From assembly GCF_964026575.1 (NCBI RefSeq), contig NZ_OZ032161.1, positions 1 to 64,000 on the forward strand: a stretch of 64,000 nucleotides of DNA, read 5' to 3'. The position numbers were made by a program, and so were the translations under genes. The notes below the pieces were generated by a model, which saw nothing but the letters and a program-made list of their open reading frames with translations, was not told the DNA's origin and did no database searches. This DNA comes from Candidatus Tisiphia endosymbiont of Melanophora roralis. GTDB taxonomy: Bacteria > Pseudomonadota > Alphaproteobacteria > Rickettsiales > Rickettsiaceae. This document shows positions 7,242-16,707 of the stretch, piece by piece (within the stretch, counting starts at the first letter, position 1; each line of letters opens with the position of its first letter).

Positions 7242-8486
7242 ATGTCTAACTATAATAATATATTCGATCACCATATAACTAGAATTAAACAAGAAGGAAG
7301 ATATCGTGAATTTGTTCCTGTTCAAAGACAGGCAAATAACTTTCCATCTGCTTGGTATGGTAATAAAGAAATTGTAATGTGGTGTATTAATGATTATCTT
7401 GGTATGAGTAAGCATCCAGATGTTACCAAAGCTGCGTTAGATGCTATATCCAAATATGGAATTGGTTCTGGTGGTACAAGAAATATAGGTGGCAATAATA
7501 GCAGCATAATAGAATTAGAGAAGGAACTAGCAATCCTACATAATAAAGAATTAGCTCTAGTTTTCACTTCCGGTTATGTTGCCAATGATACTAGCCTTGC
7601 AACACTGGCAAAAATAATGCCTAATATAGTTTTTTTCTCAGATGAGTTAAATCACGCTTCTATTATTTCCGGTATCTGTAATTCAAAAGCTGAAAAACAT
7701 ATTTATCGGCACATTGATACTTGCCATCTTGAAGAATTACTCAAAAAGGTGGATATTAATAGACCAAAGATTATTGTTTTTGAATCAGCTTATTCCATGG
7801 ATGGATTATTTTCACCAATAGAAAAAATAGTGAATTTAGCTAAAAAATATAATGCTTTAACCTTTATTGATGAAGTACATACAGTTGGTCTGTACGGCAA
7901 GCATGGTGCTGGCGTTGCCGATCTTCAGGGTTGTGCTGATAAAATTGATATGATCCAAGGAACGCTCGGTAAGGCTTATGGCACTATTGGTGGTTATGTT
8001 GCAGCCAATCGTCAAATTATCGATTCTATAAGGCTTACTGCACCAGGTTTTATATTTACCACCTCTCTACCCCCAGTTATTGCTTCAGCAGCAACTGCCA
8101 GTATTCGTCATTTAAAAAATTCTAATATAGAGAGGGAAACTTACCAAAAGGTAATAGCCAAGGTAAAAAAATCTTTTGATAAAGCTAAAGTAAATTATTT
8201 AAAAAATGATAGTCATATTATACCAATAATTATTGGTGATCCAATTAAAGCCAAACAAGCTTCTGAAATGTTGTTGGATAAATATAATATTTATGTTCAG
8301 CATATTAACTTCCCGACAGTACCACGTGGCACAGAACGTTTAAGAATCATCCCAACACCTAACCATACCGACCAAATGATTCATGACCTCACCACAGCCC
8401 TTGTTGAAATTCTTAGTACCCTCGATATATCACCATCAATCAATTCTTACTCTATAATAAAATTACCTTTACACCCTGCAGCGTAG
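7242..8486 (+). CDS. hemA: 5-aminolevulinate synthase
   Basis: A 414-residue PLP enzyme of the alpha-oxoamine synthase family that condenses glycine and succinyl-CoA to 5-aminolevulinate, the first step of haem synthesis in alphaproteobacteria. Visible features: [46 protein letters not shown] and the PLP-lysine segment [14 protein letters not shown]. The last ~15 residues ([14 protein letters not shown]) look like a non-homologous extension. It is the first gene after the kissing-loop element, so its promoter must lie within or just after that element. Confidence 0.95.
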   Translation: MSNYNNIFDHHITRIKQEGRYREFVPVQRQANNFPSAWYGNKEIVMWCINDYLGMSKHPDVTKAALDAISKYGIGSGGTRNIGGNNSSIIELEKELAILHNKELALVFTSGYVANDTSLATLAKIMPNIVFFSDELNHASIISGICNSKAEKHIYRHIDTCHLEELLKKVDINRPKIIVFESAYSMDGLFSPIEKIVNLAKKYNALTFIDEVHTVGLYGKHGAGVADLQGCADKIDMIQGTLGKAYGTIGGYVAANRQIIDSIRLTAPGFIFTTSLPPVIASAATASIRHLKNSNIERETYQKVIAKVKKSFDKAKVNYLKNDSHIIPIIIGDPIKAKQASEMLLDKYNIYVQHINFPTVPRGTERLRIIPTPNHTDQMIHDLTTALVEILSTLDISPSINSYSIIKLPLHPAA

Positions 8487-8608
8487 CATAATTGTAATCA
8501 GTAGTTAATGTACATAGTAGCATTAACTACCAAAGATGCCATTCCTACTTGCCACTATGTCATCAACTATGATTTTAATAGCAGGTGTAGCAATAATAAT
8601 TCTTCTTA

Positions 8609-9753
8609 TACTAATTATCTTTCAATAAAGAATTAATAGGATTAATAATCCAGTTCCAACTAGTGATAGACTTAATAATTTGAGGAGTTGCTTCATATTT
8701 TAATATAGCATCTGACATTCTATTTAATACATCCTGAATGGAATAGTTTGTTGTAAAAGAACTTTTCTTTTATTTCTTTCCATATATTCTCAGCAGGATT
8801 TAGTTGAGGAGACAAAGGTGGAAGATGATGAATCATTATGTTTTGTGGTATTGTTATAGAAGTTTGACGATGATTTGATGCCCCATCACATATCAACAAA
8901 ATAAACTTATCAGGATGTCTTATGGATAATTCTTGTAAAAAAATATTCATACATTCTAATGTCATAGAAGGTAAGATTAGCATATCCGATACTCCAGTAA
9001 TTGGACAAAATGCTCCATAAATATAACTATACTCCCGGATAACTTGTTTGGCGACACCAGGTCTGTTGCCTTTGTAACTCCAACATCTTTTTATATCATT
9101 TATCCTTCCAAAACGAGACTCATCTTGAAACATCACTTGTAATTCAAGTCCCTGTGATTTAGATTGTGTATTTGCGGCGGTAACCACTGAGCTGAGGTTT
9201 TTTTAAAAGTTTCCATCTCATCTTTATTTTGCTTTGGATGATGGGGACGAGGGAAAACTTTACGCCAACAATGACGATGTAACATTTTGTAGATTGCTGA
9301 TTTAGTTACTTTCTTTTGCAAAACTTCTTCATATTTTTTCTGTATTTCTCTGACTACTACAATTTCCCCTTGTGATGCTCTATCATTAAAAGATTCCAGT
9401 ATTTTACTTTCATTAGCCTCGTCCATATAGCAATGATTCCTACCACCTCTTTTAGTTTTTTTTAATACTGATTCTCCTAGTTTGTAATAAGCTGTATGAA
9501 TTTGCCTAACTCGACTAATACTTAAACCGGTAATTTCAGAAATCTGTTTAGGTAAATATAAAAACTTGGCACGTAAATAAATACATTGAATCTTACGAAA
9601 TGCTATCATATCTGAGGCTGATTTTAACAAAAATTCCATCCGACAAACTGTTTCTGATGGATAAACATATTGATAACCTGACATTAGCTTTTTTATTTTT
9701 ATTCTATAACTTAAATTATACCATCTTCATTCTATATTGAAAGATAATTAGTA
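8609..9753 (-). mobile_element. IS630-family insertion sequence, element 1
   Basis: The terminal inverted repeats are a perfect 19-bp match: tactaattatctttcaata at 8609-8627 and its reverse complement at 9735-9753. The ends begin with TA, as expected for the TA-targeting IS630/Tc1-mariner superfamily. The unit is about 1145 bp and holds one transposase gene in two overlapping frames. It inserted between hemA and the IS1634-type element. Confidence 0.85.
8720..9684 (-). CDS. IS630 transposase made by -1 frameshift (orfA 9133-9684, orfB from 9187)
   Basis: OrfA (183 aa) has the helix-turn-helix N-terminus (QISEITGLSISRVRQIH). OrfB (to 8720) has the DDE catalytic core: FQDESRFG, LICDGASNH and NPAENIWKE. 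They overlap, with orfB in the -1 frame. On the coding strand the overlap holds an A7 run (ttttaaaaaaacctc, around 9200-9210). Slipping -1 there gives ...METFKKNLSSVVTAANTQSK..., followed by LELQVMFQDESRF, which is how uninterrupted IS630 transposases read. Programmed frameshifting or transcriptional slippage is therefore likely and the element may be active. Confidence 0.8.
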
Positions 9754-9759
9754 TTACTA

Positions 9760-11602
9760 CTCATCTTCTAGACGAAAAAGTGCTTAAAACACCTAAAGAA
9801 TAAGGTTTATAAGGATTCTGCGATAAATTTGTAATCATGTAAATGATATTTTTTATTTGACAATGCTAGGGTTTAGAGATATAATCTCTTTCATGTATAT
9901 TACAACTGTTCCAAATAGAAATTCTCGTCCTGCAATATTGCTTCGTACCTCTTATCGCGAAGACGGGAAAGTATTAAATAAAACCCTAGCTAACTTAACT
10001 AACTGGGATGATTTACGCATTGAGGCTTTTAAGAAGATGCTTAAAGGTGAATTTGATGGTTTAGATGGTGTTCCTGAGGTTGGTGAAAGTTTTGGGACTA
10101 TTTTTCTACTAAAAAAAATTGCTGATGAAATTGGTATTACTAAGGCTCTTGGTACTAGAAGCAAAGAAGCTTTATTGAGTCTATTTTTGGTTTTAGCACG
10201 CTTTGCTCACCAAGGGTCTAGACTTTCCAGCGTGAAATGGGCGAAATCGCATGCGATATCTGATGTATTATCTGTCGATTCATTTGATGAAAACCATTTA
10301 TATCAGGCTCTAGAATGGTTAGAAGAGAACCAAGAAAAGATCGAATTAAAATTATTTAAAACTTATCAAAAGAAAAATAACAAGCTGCCTGTTATGCTTT
10401 TATATGACGTCACTTCCAGCTATTTCGAAGGAACAGAGAATGAACTTGCGGAATATGGGTACAATCGGGATAAAAAGAAGGGTAAAAAGCAAATAGTGAT
10501 TGGTCTATTAACTGATGATTATGGCGAACCTTTGGCTGTTAGAGTTTTTAAGGGTAATAGTGCTGATCCTTCTACCATTTATGAGCAGATTGAGCTAGTA
10601 AAATCTAATTTTGGTATTAAGAATATCGTCTTTGTTGGTGATAAAGGAATGATTAAGAGGACAGGCAAAGAAGCCCTGAGCAAAGAAGGATGGGACTATA
10701 TTACAACCTTAAGTAAAGTTGAGATTGAAAGCTTAAAGAAAAGCGGAGTTTTGCAATATAGTTTTTTTGCAGAACAGCTATGCGAAGTAACCAATAATGG
10801 CAAAAGATATATTTTAAGGAAAAATGGTTCTATAGCCCGAAAAGTTGAGTTTGATAGGAATACCCGAGTTGAAAAATTGGTTGCAAAGATTGAAGAGCGT
10901 AATATATATGTATCAACCCATAAGAAAGCAAAGCTAGAACTTGGTTTAAATAATATTCAAAAAATTGCCAAAGAATGGCGGATAGATAAATTTATCAACC
11001 TAAAATTAGATGGCAACCAAATAGTGGTTGAAATTGATCAAGATAAGAAAAAAGAGTTGTTTGCTCTTGATGGTTGTTATGCGATTGAAACACAGATTGA
11101 AATTAAACTGATGAGTAAAGAATTGGTTGATAAAGCTTACCATAATTTACATGAAGTAGAATCGAATTTTAGCAGTATGAAGACAGGATTACTCGAAGTA
11201 AGACCGATCTTTTTAAGGAAAAGCAACAGAACGAAGGGACATGTATTTGTTTGTATGTTGGCATTAAAAATATGGCACTATATGAAAAATAAGTTGAAAC
11301 AAGGTTGTGGCGTAACCAAGGATGGTAAATATAATGTAACCATTGAGGAAGCATTAAGAGAGCTGGATAAAGTATGTTTTTTATATTACACAATCAAGGG
11401 TTGCAAAGTTGCAAGATTACCAAAATTAAGCGAGTTTCAACAAAATTTATTCAATTTATTTGATTTAACGATGCCCCAAATGACAAAATCTGCAAAATGA
11501 TAAAATGTAGTCAGTAACAAAAATTTAATTTTCTGTCCCACACACCGCATGACAATCTACTTCTATAGCATAATTTTTGCTCATATTTATCTCGAAGATG
11601 AG
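9760..11602 (+). mobile_element. IS1634-type insertion sequence, copy 1
   Basis: Homology with the inverted copy at 17422-19265 runs from ctcatcttctagacg (9760) to cgaagatgag (11602). The two ends form an imperfect inverted repeat (ctcatcttc). The copies are nearly identical, so one was acquired recently or gene conversion keeps them alike. No clear target duplication is visible. Confidence 0.8.
9893..11500 (+). CDS. IS1634-family (IS4-like) DDE transposase, copy 1
   Basis: A ~535-residue transposase from the ATG at 9893 (an ATG at 9857 would add 12 residues). The N-terminus MYITTVPNRNSRPAILLRTS is typical of the IS1634 group. The DDE-type catalytic domain includes MLLYDVTSSYFEG, IVFVGDKGMIKRTG and a late E-rich segment (YHNLHEVESNFSSMKTGLLE, then VRPIFLRKSNRTKGHVFVC). 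The translation matches copy 2 along its whole length except for one residue in the optional leader. The frame is intact and probably functional. Confidence 0.88.
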   Translation: MYITTVPNRNSRPAILLRTSYREDGKVLNKTLANLTNWDDLRIEAFKKMLKGEFDGLDGVPEVGESFGTIFLLKKIADEIGITKALGTRSKEALLSLFLVLARFAHQGSRLSSVKWAKSHAISDVLSVDSFDENHLYQALEWLEENQEKIELKLFKTYQKKNNKLPVMLLYDVTSSYFEGTENELAEYGYNRDKKKGKKQIVIGLLTDDYGEPLAVRVFKGNSADPSTIYEQIELVKSNFGIKNIVFVGDKGMIKRTGKEALSKEGWDYITTLSKVEIESLKKSGVLQYSFFAEQLCEVTNNGKRYILRKNGSIARKVEFDRNTRVEKLVAKIEERNIYVSTHKKAKLELGLNNIQKIAKEWRIDKFINLKLDGNQIVVEIDQDKKKELFALDGCYAIETQIEIKLMSKELVDKAYHNLHEVESNFSSMKTGLLEVRPIFLRKSNRTKGHVFVCMLALKIWHYMKNKLKQGCGVTKDGKYNVTIEEALRELDKVCFLYYTIKGCKVARLPKLSEFQQNLFNLFDLTMPQMTKSAK

Positions 11603-11609
11603 GATGAGT

Positions 11610-11768
11610 CGCGATAAGAGGTACGAAGCAATATTGCAGGACGAGAATTTCTATTTGGGACAGTTGTAATATACATGAAAGAGATTATATCTCTAAATTC
11701 TAGCATTGTCAAATAAAAAATATCATTTACATGACTACAAATTTATCGCAGGATTCTTGTAAACCTTA
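11610..11768 (-). mobile_element. Fragment of a third IS1634-type element (5' end, inverted)
   Basis: Directly beyond copy 1 is an inverted fragment matching the first ~150 bp of the same element: gcgataagaggtacgaagca, then the reverse complement of the MYITTVPNRN start and upstream leader. It is truncated on both sides, evidence of repeated insertion and deletion at this spot. The remaining gap to the tRNA (11769-11914) shows nothing recognisable. Confidence 0.8.
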
Positions 11769-11914
11769 CTTTCCTACCTCTTCAAACACTTCTCCCTCTC
11801 GAAGATAAGTTGCGAGTTTGCCAAAGATATCTAATATAAGAAATCAAGTTAAATTAGTTACTGATGAGTTCTTGACAGGGGAGTTGACTTTATATATATT
11901 ACGGCTTACCTATA

Positions 11915-12058
11915 TATACTCGATGAAAATCAAGAATTGCGTTGTCGTCTTCAGGTATCTTCGGTGTTCACGTACTAAATGTACGCCTAGCACCTCGATC
12001 CTTCAGCACTTTATAATTTTGATCTTCGTCTATCAACTCTTCATTTACGAGTAGTATA
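11915..12058 (-). repeat. Family B TA-bounded palindromic element
   Basis: The segment runs from tatactcgatgaaaatcaag to ctcttcatttacgagtagtata, with core cgtactaaatgtacgcctag at 11971-11990. It is the reverse complement of the copy at 47767-47917. It ends 20 bp upstream of tRNA-Asp. The short plus-strand open frame across it is not a gene. Confidence 0.85.
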
Positions 12059-12077
12059 TCATAGTAAGCCTGATAAA

Positions 12078-12154
12078 GGGGGTGTAGCTCAGTTGGTTAG
12101 AGCGTCTGCCTGTCACGCAGAAGGTCGCGGGTTCGAGTCCCGTCACTCCCGCCA
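12078..12154 (+). tRNA. tRNA-Asp (GUC anticodon)
   Basis: A 77-nt cloverleaf: acceptor gggggtg/cactccc, D arm gctcagttggttagagc, anticodon arm ctgcctgtcacgcag with anticodon GTC, T arm cgggttcgagtcccg, discriminator G and an encoded CCA. Remnants of a serine recombinase end just downstream, as if an element once integrated here. Confidence 0.95.
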
Positions 12155-12159
12155 TTCGG

Positions 12160-12715
12160 TACAAGTTGTCGTTTTTTCAAAAATATCGAACGGGAAACGT
12201 AGGGAGGTCTCAAGTTTTTTGCCCCTGACGTTTAAGGTTCTGAAATACGAAATTTATCATTTTGCGTTTTTGAGGGCTTTCAGAACCTTTAAAAGTTTCA
12301 TAGGCCTTGCGATGCTAGAGTTATTAGCGTTGTAGCGGTATCAGTAAATTTATCGTCTGCTTCATCATAAGTTTTTAGTAAACGATCAATTTCATATTGG
12401 CGATCTTTTAATTGTTGTTTTTTTCTTTGAAATTCTTCTGTGCTAAGTTCTCCATTGAGTCGCAAATCTATTAATGAATTTAATCTATTTTCATTTTCGG
12501 TATGTTCTTTCTTTAATGAAGCTGTTGCTTGGTCATGTTCAGCTTTTTTTAGCTCATTAGTGTTTCTTAGGTATGCAAGGGTCTCTTTTAGCATTTCCCG
12601 GGTCTCTCTCTTAACCTATTCTTTTAAAAACCTCTTCTATTTGCTTTAAAACCTCATCTTCCCTTATATATATTTTCTTGTCTAAGTTCTTATATCTTAA
12701 AAACATGTTATAAGT
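12160..12715 (-). pseudogene. Serine site-specific recombinase, C-terminal remnant
   Basis: Read on the minus strand across several frames, this segment gives consecutive pieces of a large serine recombinase tail: YKNLDKKIYIREDEVLKQIE, VFKRI, then the coiled-coil segment from 12594 to 12298 (LNGELSTEEFQRKKQQLKDR, YEIDRLLKTYDEADDKFTDT), then AYETFKGSESPQKRKMINFV and FQNLKRQGQK. At least three frameshifts break it and the catalytic N-terminal domain is missing. Such proteins integrate phages and conjugative elements. Its 3' end almost touches tRNA-Asp. This is a dead gene. Confidence 0.75.
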
Positions 12716-12720
12716 AGTTG

Positions 12721-12855
12721 TAAGAGGGTGACTTGAAGCAAACTAGACTGAAATAGTCGTGAACAGAATAAGTACCCTCTATCGTTAAGTTTGCTTTGAA
12801 CAAATTGCAGAAGGTACTGCAGTACAGTAGCCTTGCACAATAAGATGAAGGAGAT
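12721..12855 (+). ncRNA. Candidate bridge-RNA region of the IS110 element
   Basis: IS110-group elements encode a bridge RNA in the non-coding end upstream of the transposase. The leader here has complementary segments: gagggt (12724) with accctc (12773), and gaagcaaact with agtttgcttt. A good ribosome-binding site (gaaggag) precedes the transposase ATG. This is inference from position and pairing only. Confidence 0.35.
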
Positions 12856-13617
12856 TATACTATGAAAAAAATAATAGGTCTAGATGTAAGTAAAAAATGG
12901 CTTGATGTATGTATATATATTTCAAACAGTAAACCGGAATATCATCGTTTTGCAAATGATAATTTAGGTCATGAAGAGCTTATAAAATTAACAAAATATC
13001 AAAAAATTGAGCTAATAGTGTGCGAACCCACAGGAGGCTACGAGGATGAAATTTGCCAAAAATTATATAGTAATGAGCAACGGATTCATAAGGTAAATAT
13101 CTATAGTTTTAATTCATTTAGTAAGTCAGTAAATTTTTGTAAAACGGACAAGCAAGATGCTTTTAAATTAGCGTATTACGGTGATAAGATGCAACTTACA
13201 GCAAATTATATACATCAAATTGAATCAGAAAATTTGAAGAGATATCAGCAAAGACGGGAAGATTTAGTATTGATGCTTAGTAATGAAAAAAAGAGGTTGC
13301 ATAATAGTGTCGATGGTATTGACAAAGAAAGCATAGAAACATTGATGGGATGCTTACAAAAGGAAATATCTAAAATTGATGATAAATTAAATGAGATAAT
13401 AGATGGATCAGAAGATCTACAAGAAAAAACAAAAATATTAGAAACTGTACCTGGCATTGGCAAATGTCTAGCTAGTAAATTAATTAGTTTTTTACCTGAG
13501 TTGGGAAATAAAAATTATAGCGGCAACGAATTATCAGCTATGGTTGGAATAGCGCCATATGCTCGAGATAGTGGTAATAAACAAGGTCGAAGATTCATTA
13601 GAGGAGGCAGAAAGATA

Positions 13618-14724
13618 TACTGCTCGTAAATGAAGGGTTGCAAAGATAGGAGAGATATTGTAGAGTTTAGGAGATTATGAGTAAGAATGTATTGACAGAA
13701 GAACAAAGAGAAAAGTTGAAGGAACGTCATAAGACAGAACGAGACGGACGCATACGTGATCGTATTAAGGCAGTTTTGATGTATGACGATGGGTATAGTA
13801 ATGTAGAGATTGCTAAGGTACTACTCTTGAGCCACGAATCGATAAGAAAACATATTGTTGATTATCAAAAAGCCAATAAGCTTGATACCAACAATGGAGG
13901 TAGCACAAGCAAATTAAGTGATGGTGAGAGGGAAGAATTAGCGAGTCACCTAGAAGCAAATAATTATGTTTATGCTAAAGATATCATGCATCACATTTAG
14001 AACAAATATGGGGTAACATATACGATAACGGGAGTAACAAAATTACTATACAAATTGGGTTTTGTTTACAAGAAGGCGAAAATAGTACCGGCTAAGCTGG
14101 ATTTTGACAAGCAAGAATTATTTAAGTTAAACTACAGTTTACTAAAAGGGAATCTCAGAGATAAGGAAGCCATATATTTTATGGATGGTGTTCATCCTCA
14201 GTATCAAGCAAGGGCAAGGTGCGGTTGGATAAGAAAGAAGCAAGATAAGACCTTACCAACATTCAGTGGCTGGAGAAGAAAGCACATGATTGGTGCTATT
14301 AATCTAGCTGATTTACAGTTAGTAAGGACAGAGAACCCCAAAATAAATGGGGAGCAGATAGTTAATTTTCTACAGAGATTGGAAGAGGAGAATAGTGACA
14401 AGGAAAGAATATATTTAATCTGTGACAATGCTAGTTACCACAAATCCAAGAAAGTTAAAGGATACCTAGTAAATAGTAAAATAGAGCTAGTATTTTTGCC
14501 ACCATATAGTCCAAATCTTAACCCAATTGAGAGATTATGGAAGTTTATGCACAGTATTACAACTAATAATAAATTTTATCATAATTTTGAACAATTTTCG
14601 GAAGCAATAAACAAATTTTTCAGCAACATCGCCGATTATAAAGATAGGTTACGTACCTTAATAAACGATAATTTCCAAACTATTACCGTTAACCATTTCT
14701 GCAACTCTTCAGGTTAATTGAGTA
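13618..14724 (+). mobile_element. IS630-family insertion sequence, element 2 (inside IS110)
   Basis: The insertion is exact: TA at 13616-13617 and 14725-14726 is the duplicated target. The ends are tactgctcgtaaatgaaggg (left) and, reverse-complemented, tactcaattaacctgaagag (right), imperfect inverted repeats sharing tact, tgaag and gttgca. The left end closely matches the ends of the family B palindromic repeats. Confidence 0.88.
13677..14717 (+). pseudogene. IS630-family transposase with one internal amber stop
   Basis: A 347-codon frame broken only by TAG at 13998-14000 (...AKDIMHHI*NKYGVTYT...). The N-terminal helix-turn-helix (YSNVEIAKVLLLSHESIRKH) and the DDE core (IYFMDGVHPQYQ, LICDNASYHKSKKV, NPIERLWKF) are otherwise intact. 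A gagg-type ribosome-binding site (aggagatt) precedes the ATG. A single mutation, a suppressor tRNA or a sequencing error would explain it. It is a different subgroup from the transposase at 8720-9684. Confidence 0.85.
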
Positions 14725-14968
14725 TACCACGAGATGCACTATATATGGCAGTACTAACAGGTAAAAATGGCTTTCAATATTTAAAAGCTTTATATGACAG
14801 ACTTATTAATAATTTTAAACCTAAAAAAGTTGCGACAGTAGCTTGTATGCGTAAATTACTGGAAGTTTGCCATAAGCTTATTCAACAAAAACGTGTATTT
14901 GTTGTTAATCAATAATATTTTTTATTTATATAAAATACAGATAAAAAATATTTAATTTTTTTAAAAAG

Positions 14969-16530
14969 ATAATTGCTCTAATCTTGCGGGACGTAAAATA
15001 GGGAATGTGGTTGGTGGGGATATTTCGGTTAGTGATTCACGCATAGCCAGTAGATTATTAGTAAATCAAGCTGAAGGCAATGTAAACATTAGCAGCTCAA
15101 GAATCTTTGCCTCTCAAATGTTTACTGATTCTCAGAAAAATATTACTATCGATGGTAGCCAAATTTTATCTGATAATAATTTATTTTTTAGAAGTGTAGC
15201 TAATTATTTAGCAATTAGTAGTGATATAGCATTAAGCCAGTTTCCAACTAATTTATTCTTATATAATTCTAATGCTAGGGATATTAATGGCAATCCCCTT
15301 GTAAGATGTGGTTTCCAATTTAAAGAAATAGAAGCACTTGGTATATTAGATTCTAGAGGTCATGTTGATAAGTCTTTTAGCGAGCTGCAATATCATTTAG
15401 TTAATAGTAGTAAAATTGATCTTAGCATTTTTCAGGCAATAGCTGAGCAGAATCCTCACAGCATTATTATTGATGCTCATACTGGAGTAATTATCGGTAG
15501 CAGGTTAAGTGCTAAAGATCATCAGGTAATTATTCGAACAAAAAATGCTTTAGAGTTACTACCGCTAACATTATACAACGCTACTATGTTTGGCGGTGGA
15601 TTTAATGATACTGGCATTAGATCAGTAATTAGCAAAATTGAAGCTGGAGCAATAACTATTGATGCAGGGAGCTATCTCAAAAGCGTTGGAGCATTATTAA
15701 GAGCAAGTGTCGGTAGTCTGAAGGCAGATTACATAATGGATCAGTCGTTTATTAATGAATATAGAGTTCGGCATGATAGTTTACAAGCATTAGAACCATG
15801 GCTTAGTTCACCAAAACTATATGACATGGTGGTAAATGATCAAGTAGTTCCTACTAGGTTAGAATTCTCAGAAATCACTAAAATTGATCTTGGTAAAGGT
15901 AAGATTAACTTATTTTACCCTTATAGTAGCAAGCAAGTACATTTAAGACAAAGAGAAGGTGACCTAAACATAGACCGTGACGTACATTTTCCTTATGAAG
16001 TAATGGCGGTACATGTAGATTCAGGGAGAATATTCTTTGGCATTCCTAAAGTAGAGCATTTTATTATAAACCTTTTTGGTGGATGGTTTGGAAATAAGGG
16101 GCAAATACATTTGCAACATCACACCACTGAACATGTGCATGTTACTGGGCAAAATTTGTTTTTTGGAGCTTCGGGTGATATTGAGGTGCATGGTGAAATT
16201 CAGGCAAGTGGTGCGTTAGGGCTGAAAAGCAGCAGCGACATTAAGCTATTAGCTGACAAGCATAATTTTGGTAGTACAGTTAAACAATCGATTCTTAAAG
16301 CAGAAAATGCTTATATGATGGCCAATAACATTGAAGTTATCGGCAGCCTAATGGTAATAAAAGACCATTTTCAGATAGTCAGTCACAATGATATTAAATT
16401 ACTACCTATTGCCTTAATGACCAGCTACTCCTACCACGGGAAAAAAATGACCAGTAAGGAGTATGCTATAAAGCACGTAGTATCAGAAATCAATGCTGGT
16501 GTACTAAATATAGATGCTGGTAGGGCTTAA
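14969..16530 (+). pseudogene. Filamentous-haemagglutinin-like adhesin fragment
   Basis: Open from ~14969 (NLAGRKIGNVVGGDISVSDS...) to 16530, without a proper start; the GTG at 15007 is arbitrary. The text is beta-helical adhesin-like: repeated short strands with G/S/N/D turns (NVNISSSRIFASQ, KNITIDGSQIL, GALGLKSSSDIKLLADKH, SEINAGVLNIDAGRA). Two-partner secreted FHA/CdiA-type exoproteins look like this. No signal peptide, TPS domain or TpsB transporter gene is nearby, so this is an internal piece of a broken gene. It probably belonged with the minus-strand fragment at 16708-17475. Confidence 0.65.
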
Positions 16531-16707
16531 TAATAGGATATGCTACATACTCATACGCAAGGTTTAAACCTTATGACATCCGTTCGTAGTCTTTATCCAA
16601 ACAGGATGGGTCTTTGCTGAGGTATGAAGTCTTTAAAATTCAAAGCTTCAATTCGAGATACAGTTTACCCATCCTACCACTATATATAACTGATCATGTT
16701 ATATTTA

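Larger units (their letters stand above)
12862..14915 (+). pseudogene. IS110-family transposase, split by an IS630 insertion
   Basis: The 5' part (12862-13617) has the DEDD-type RuvC-like start IIGLDVSKKWLDV, VCEPTGGYE and TDKQDAFKLA, and the Transposase_20 region ETVPGIGKCLASKLI...MVGIAPYARDSG. At codon 252 (RRFIRGGRKI) it is cut by an IS630 element. The 3' part resumes at 14727 with PRDALYMAVLTG...KKVATVACMRKLLEVCHKLI. Removing 13618-14724 and one TA copy restores a single 314-codon frame, normal for the family. The gene is inactive as it stands. Confidence 0.88.
12716..14950 (+). mobile_element. IS110-family insertion sequence interrupted by an IS630 element
   Basis: The left boundary is placed after the recombinase remnant and the right boundary after the transposase stop at 14915; both are approximate, since IS110 elements lack long inverted repeats. 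The unit comprises a ~145-nt leader with possible RNA structure, the transposase gene, and an IS630 element (13618-14724) inserted in that gene. Confidence 0.65.

Noticed and set aside
11818-12054. 78-codon plus-strand frame upstream of tRNA-Asp
   Set aside because: Most of it is a family B palindromic repeat read by chance; no protein-like pattern.
12093-12335. 80-codon frame starting inside tRNA-Asp
   Set aside because: It runs through the tRNA and the antisense of the recombinase remnant.
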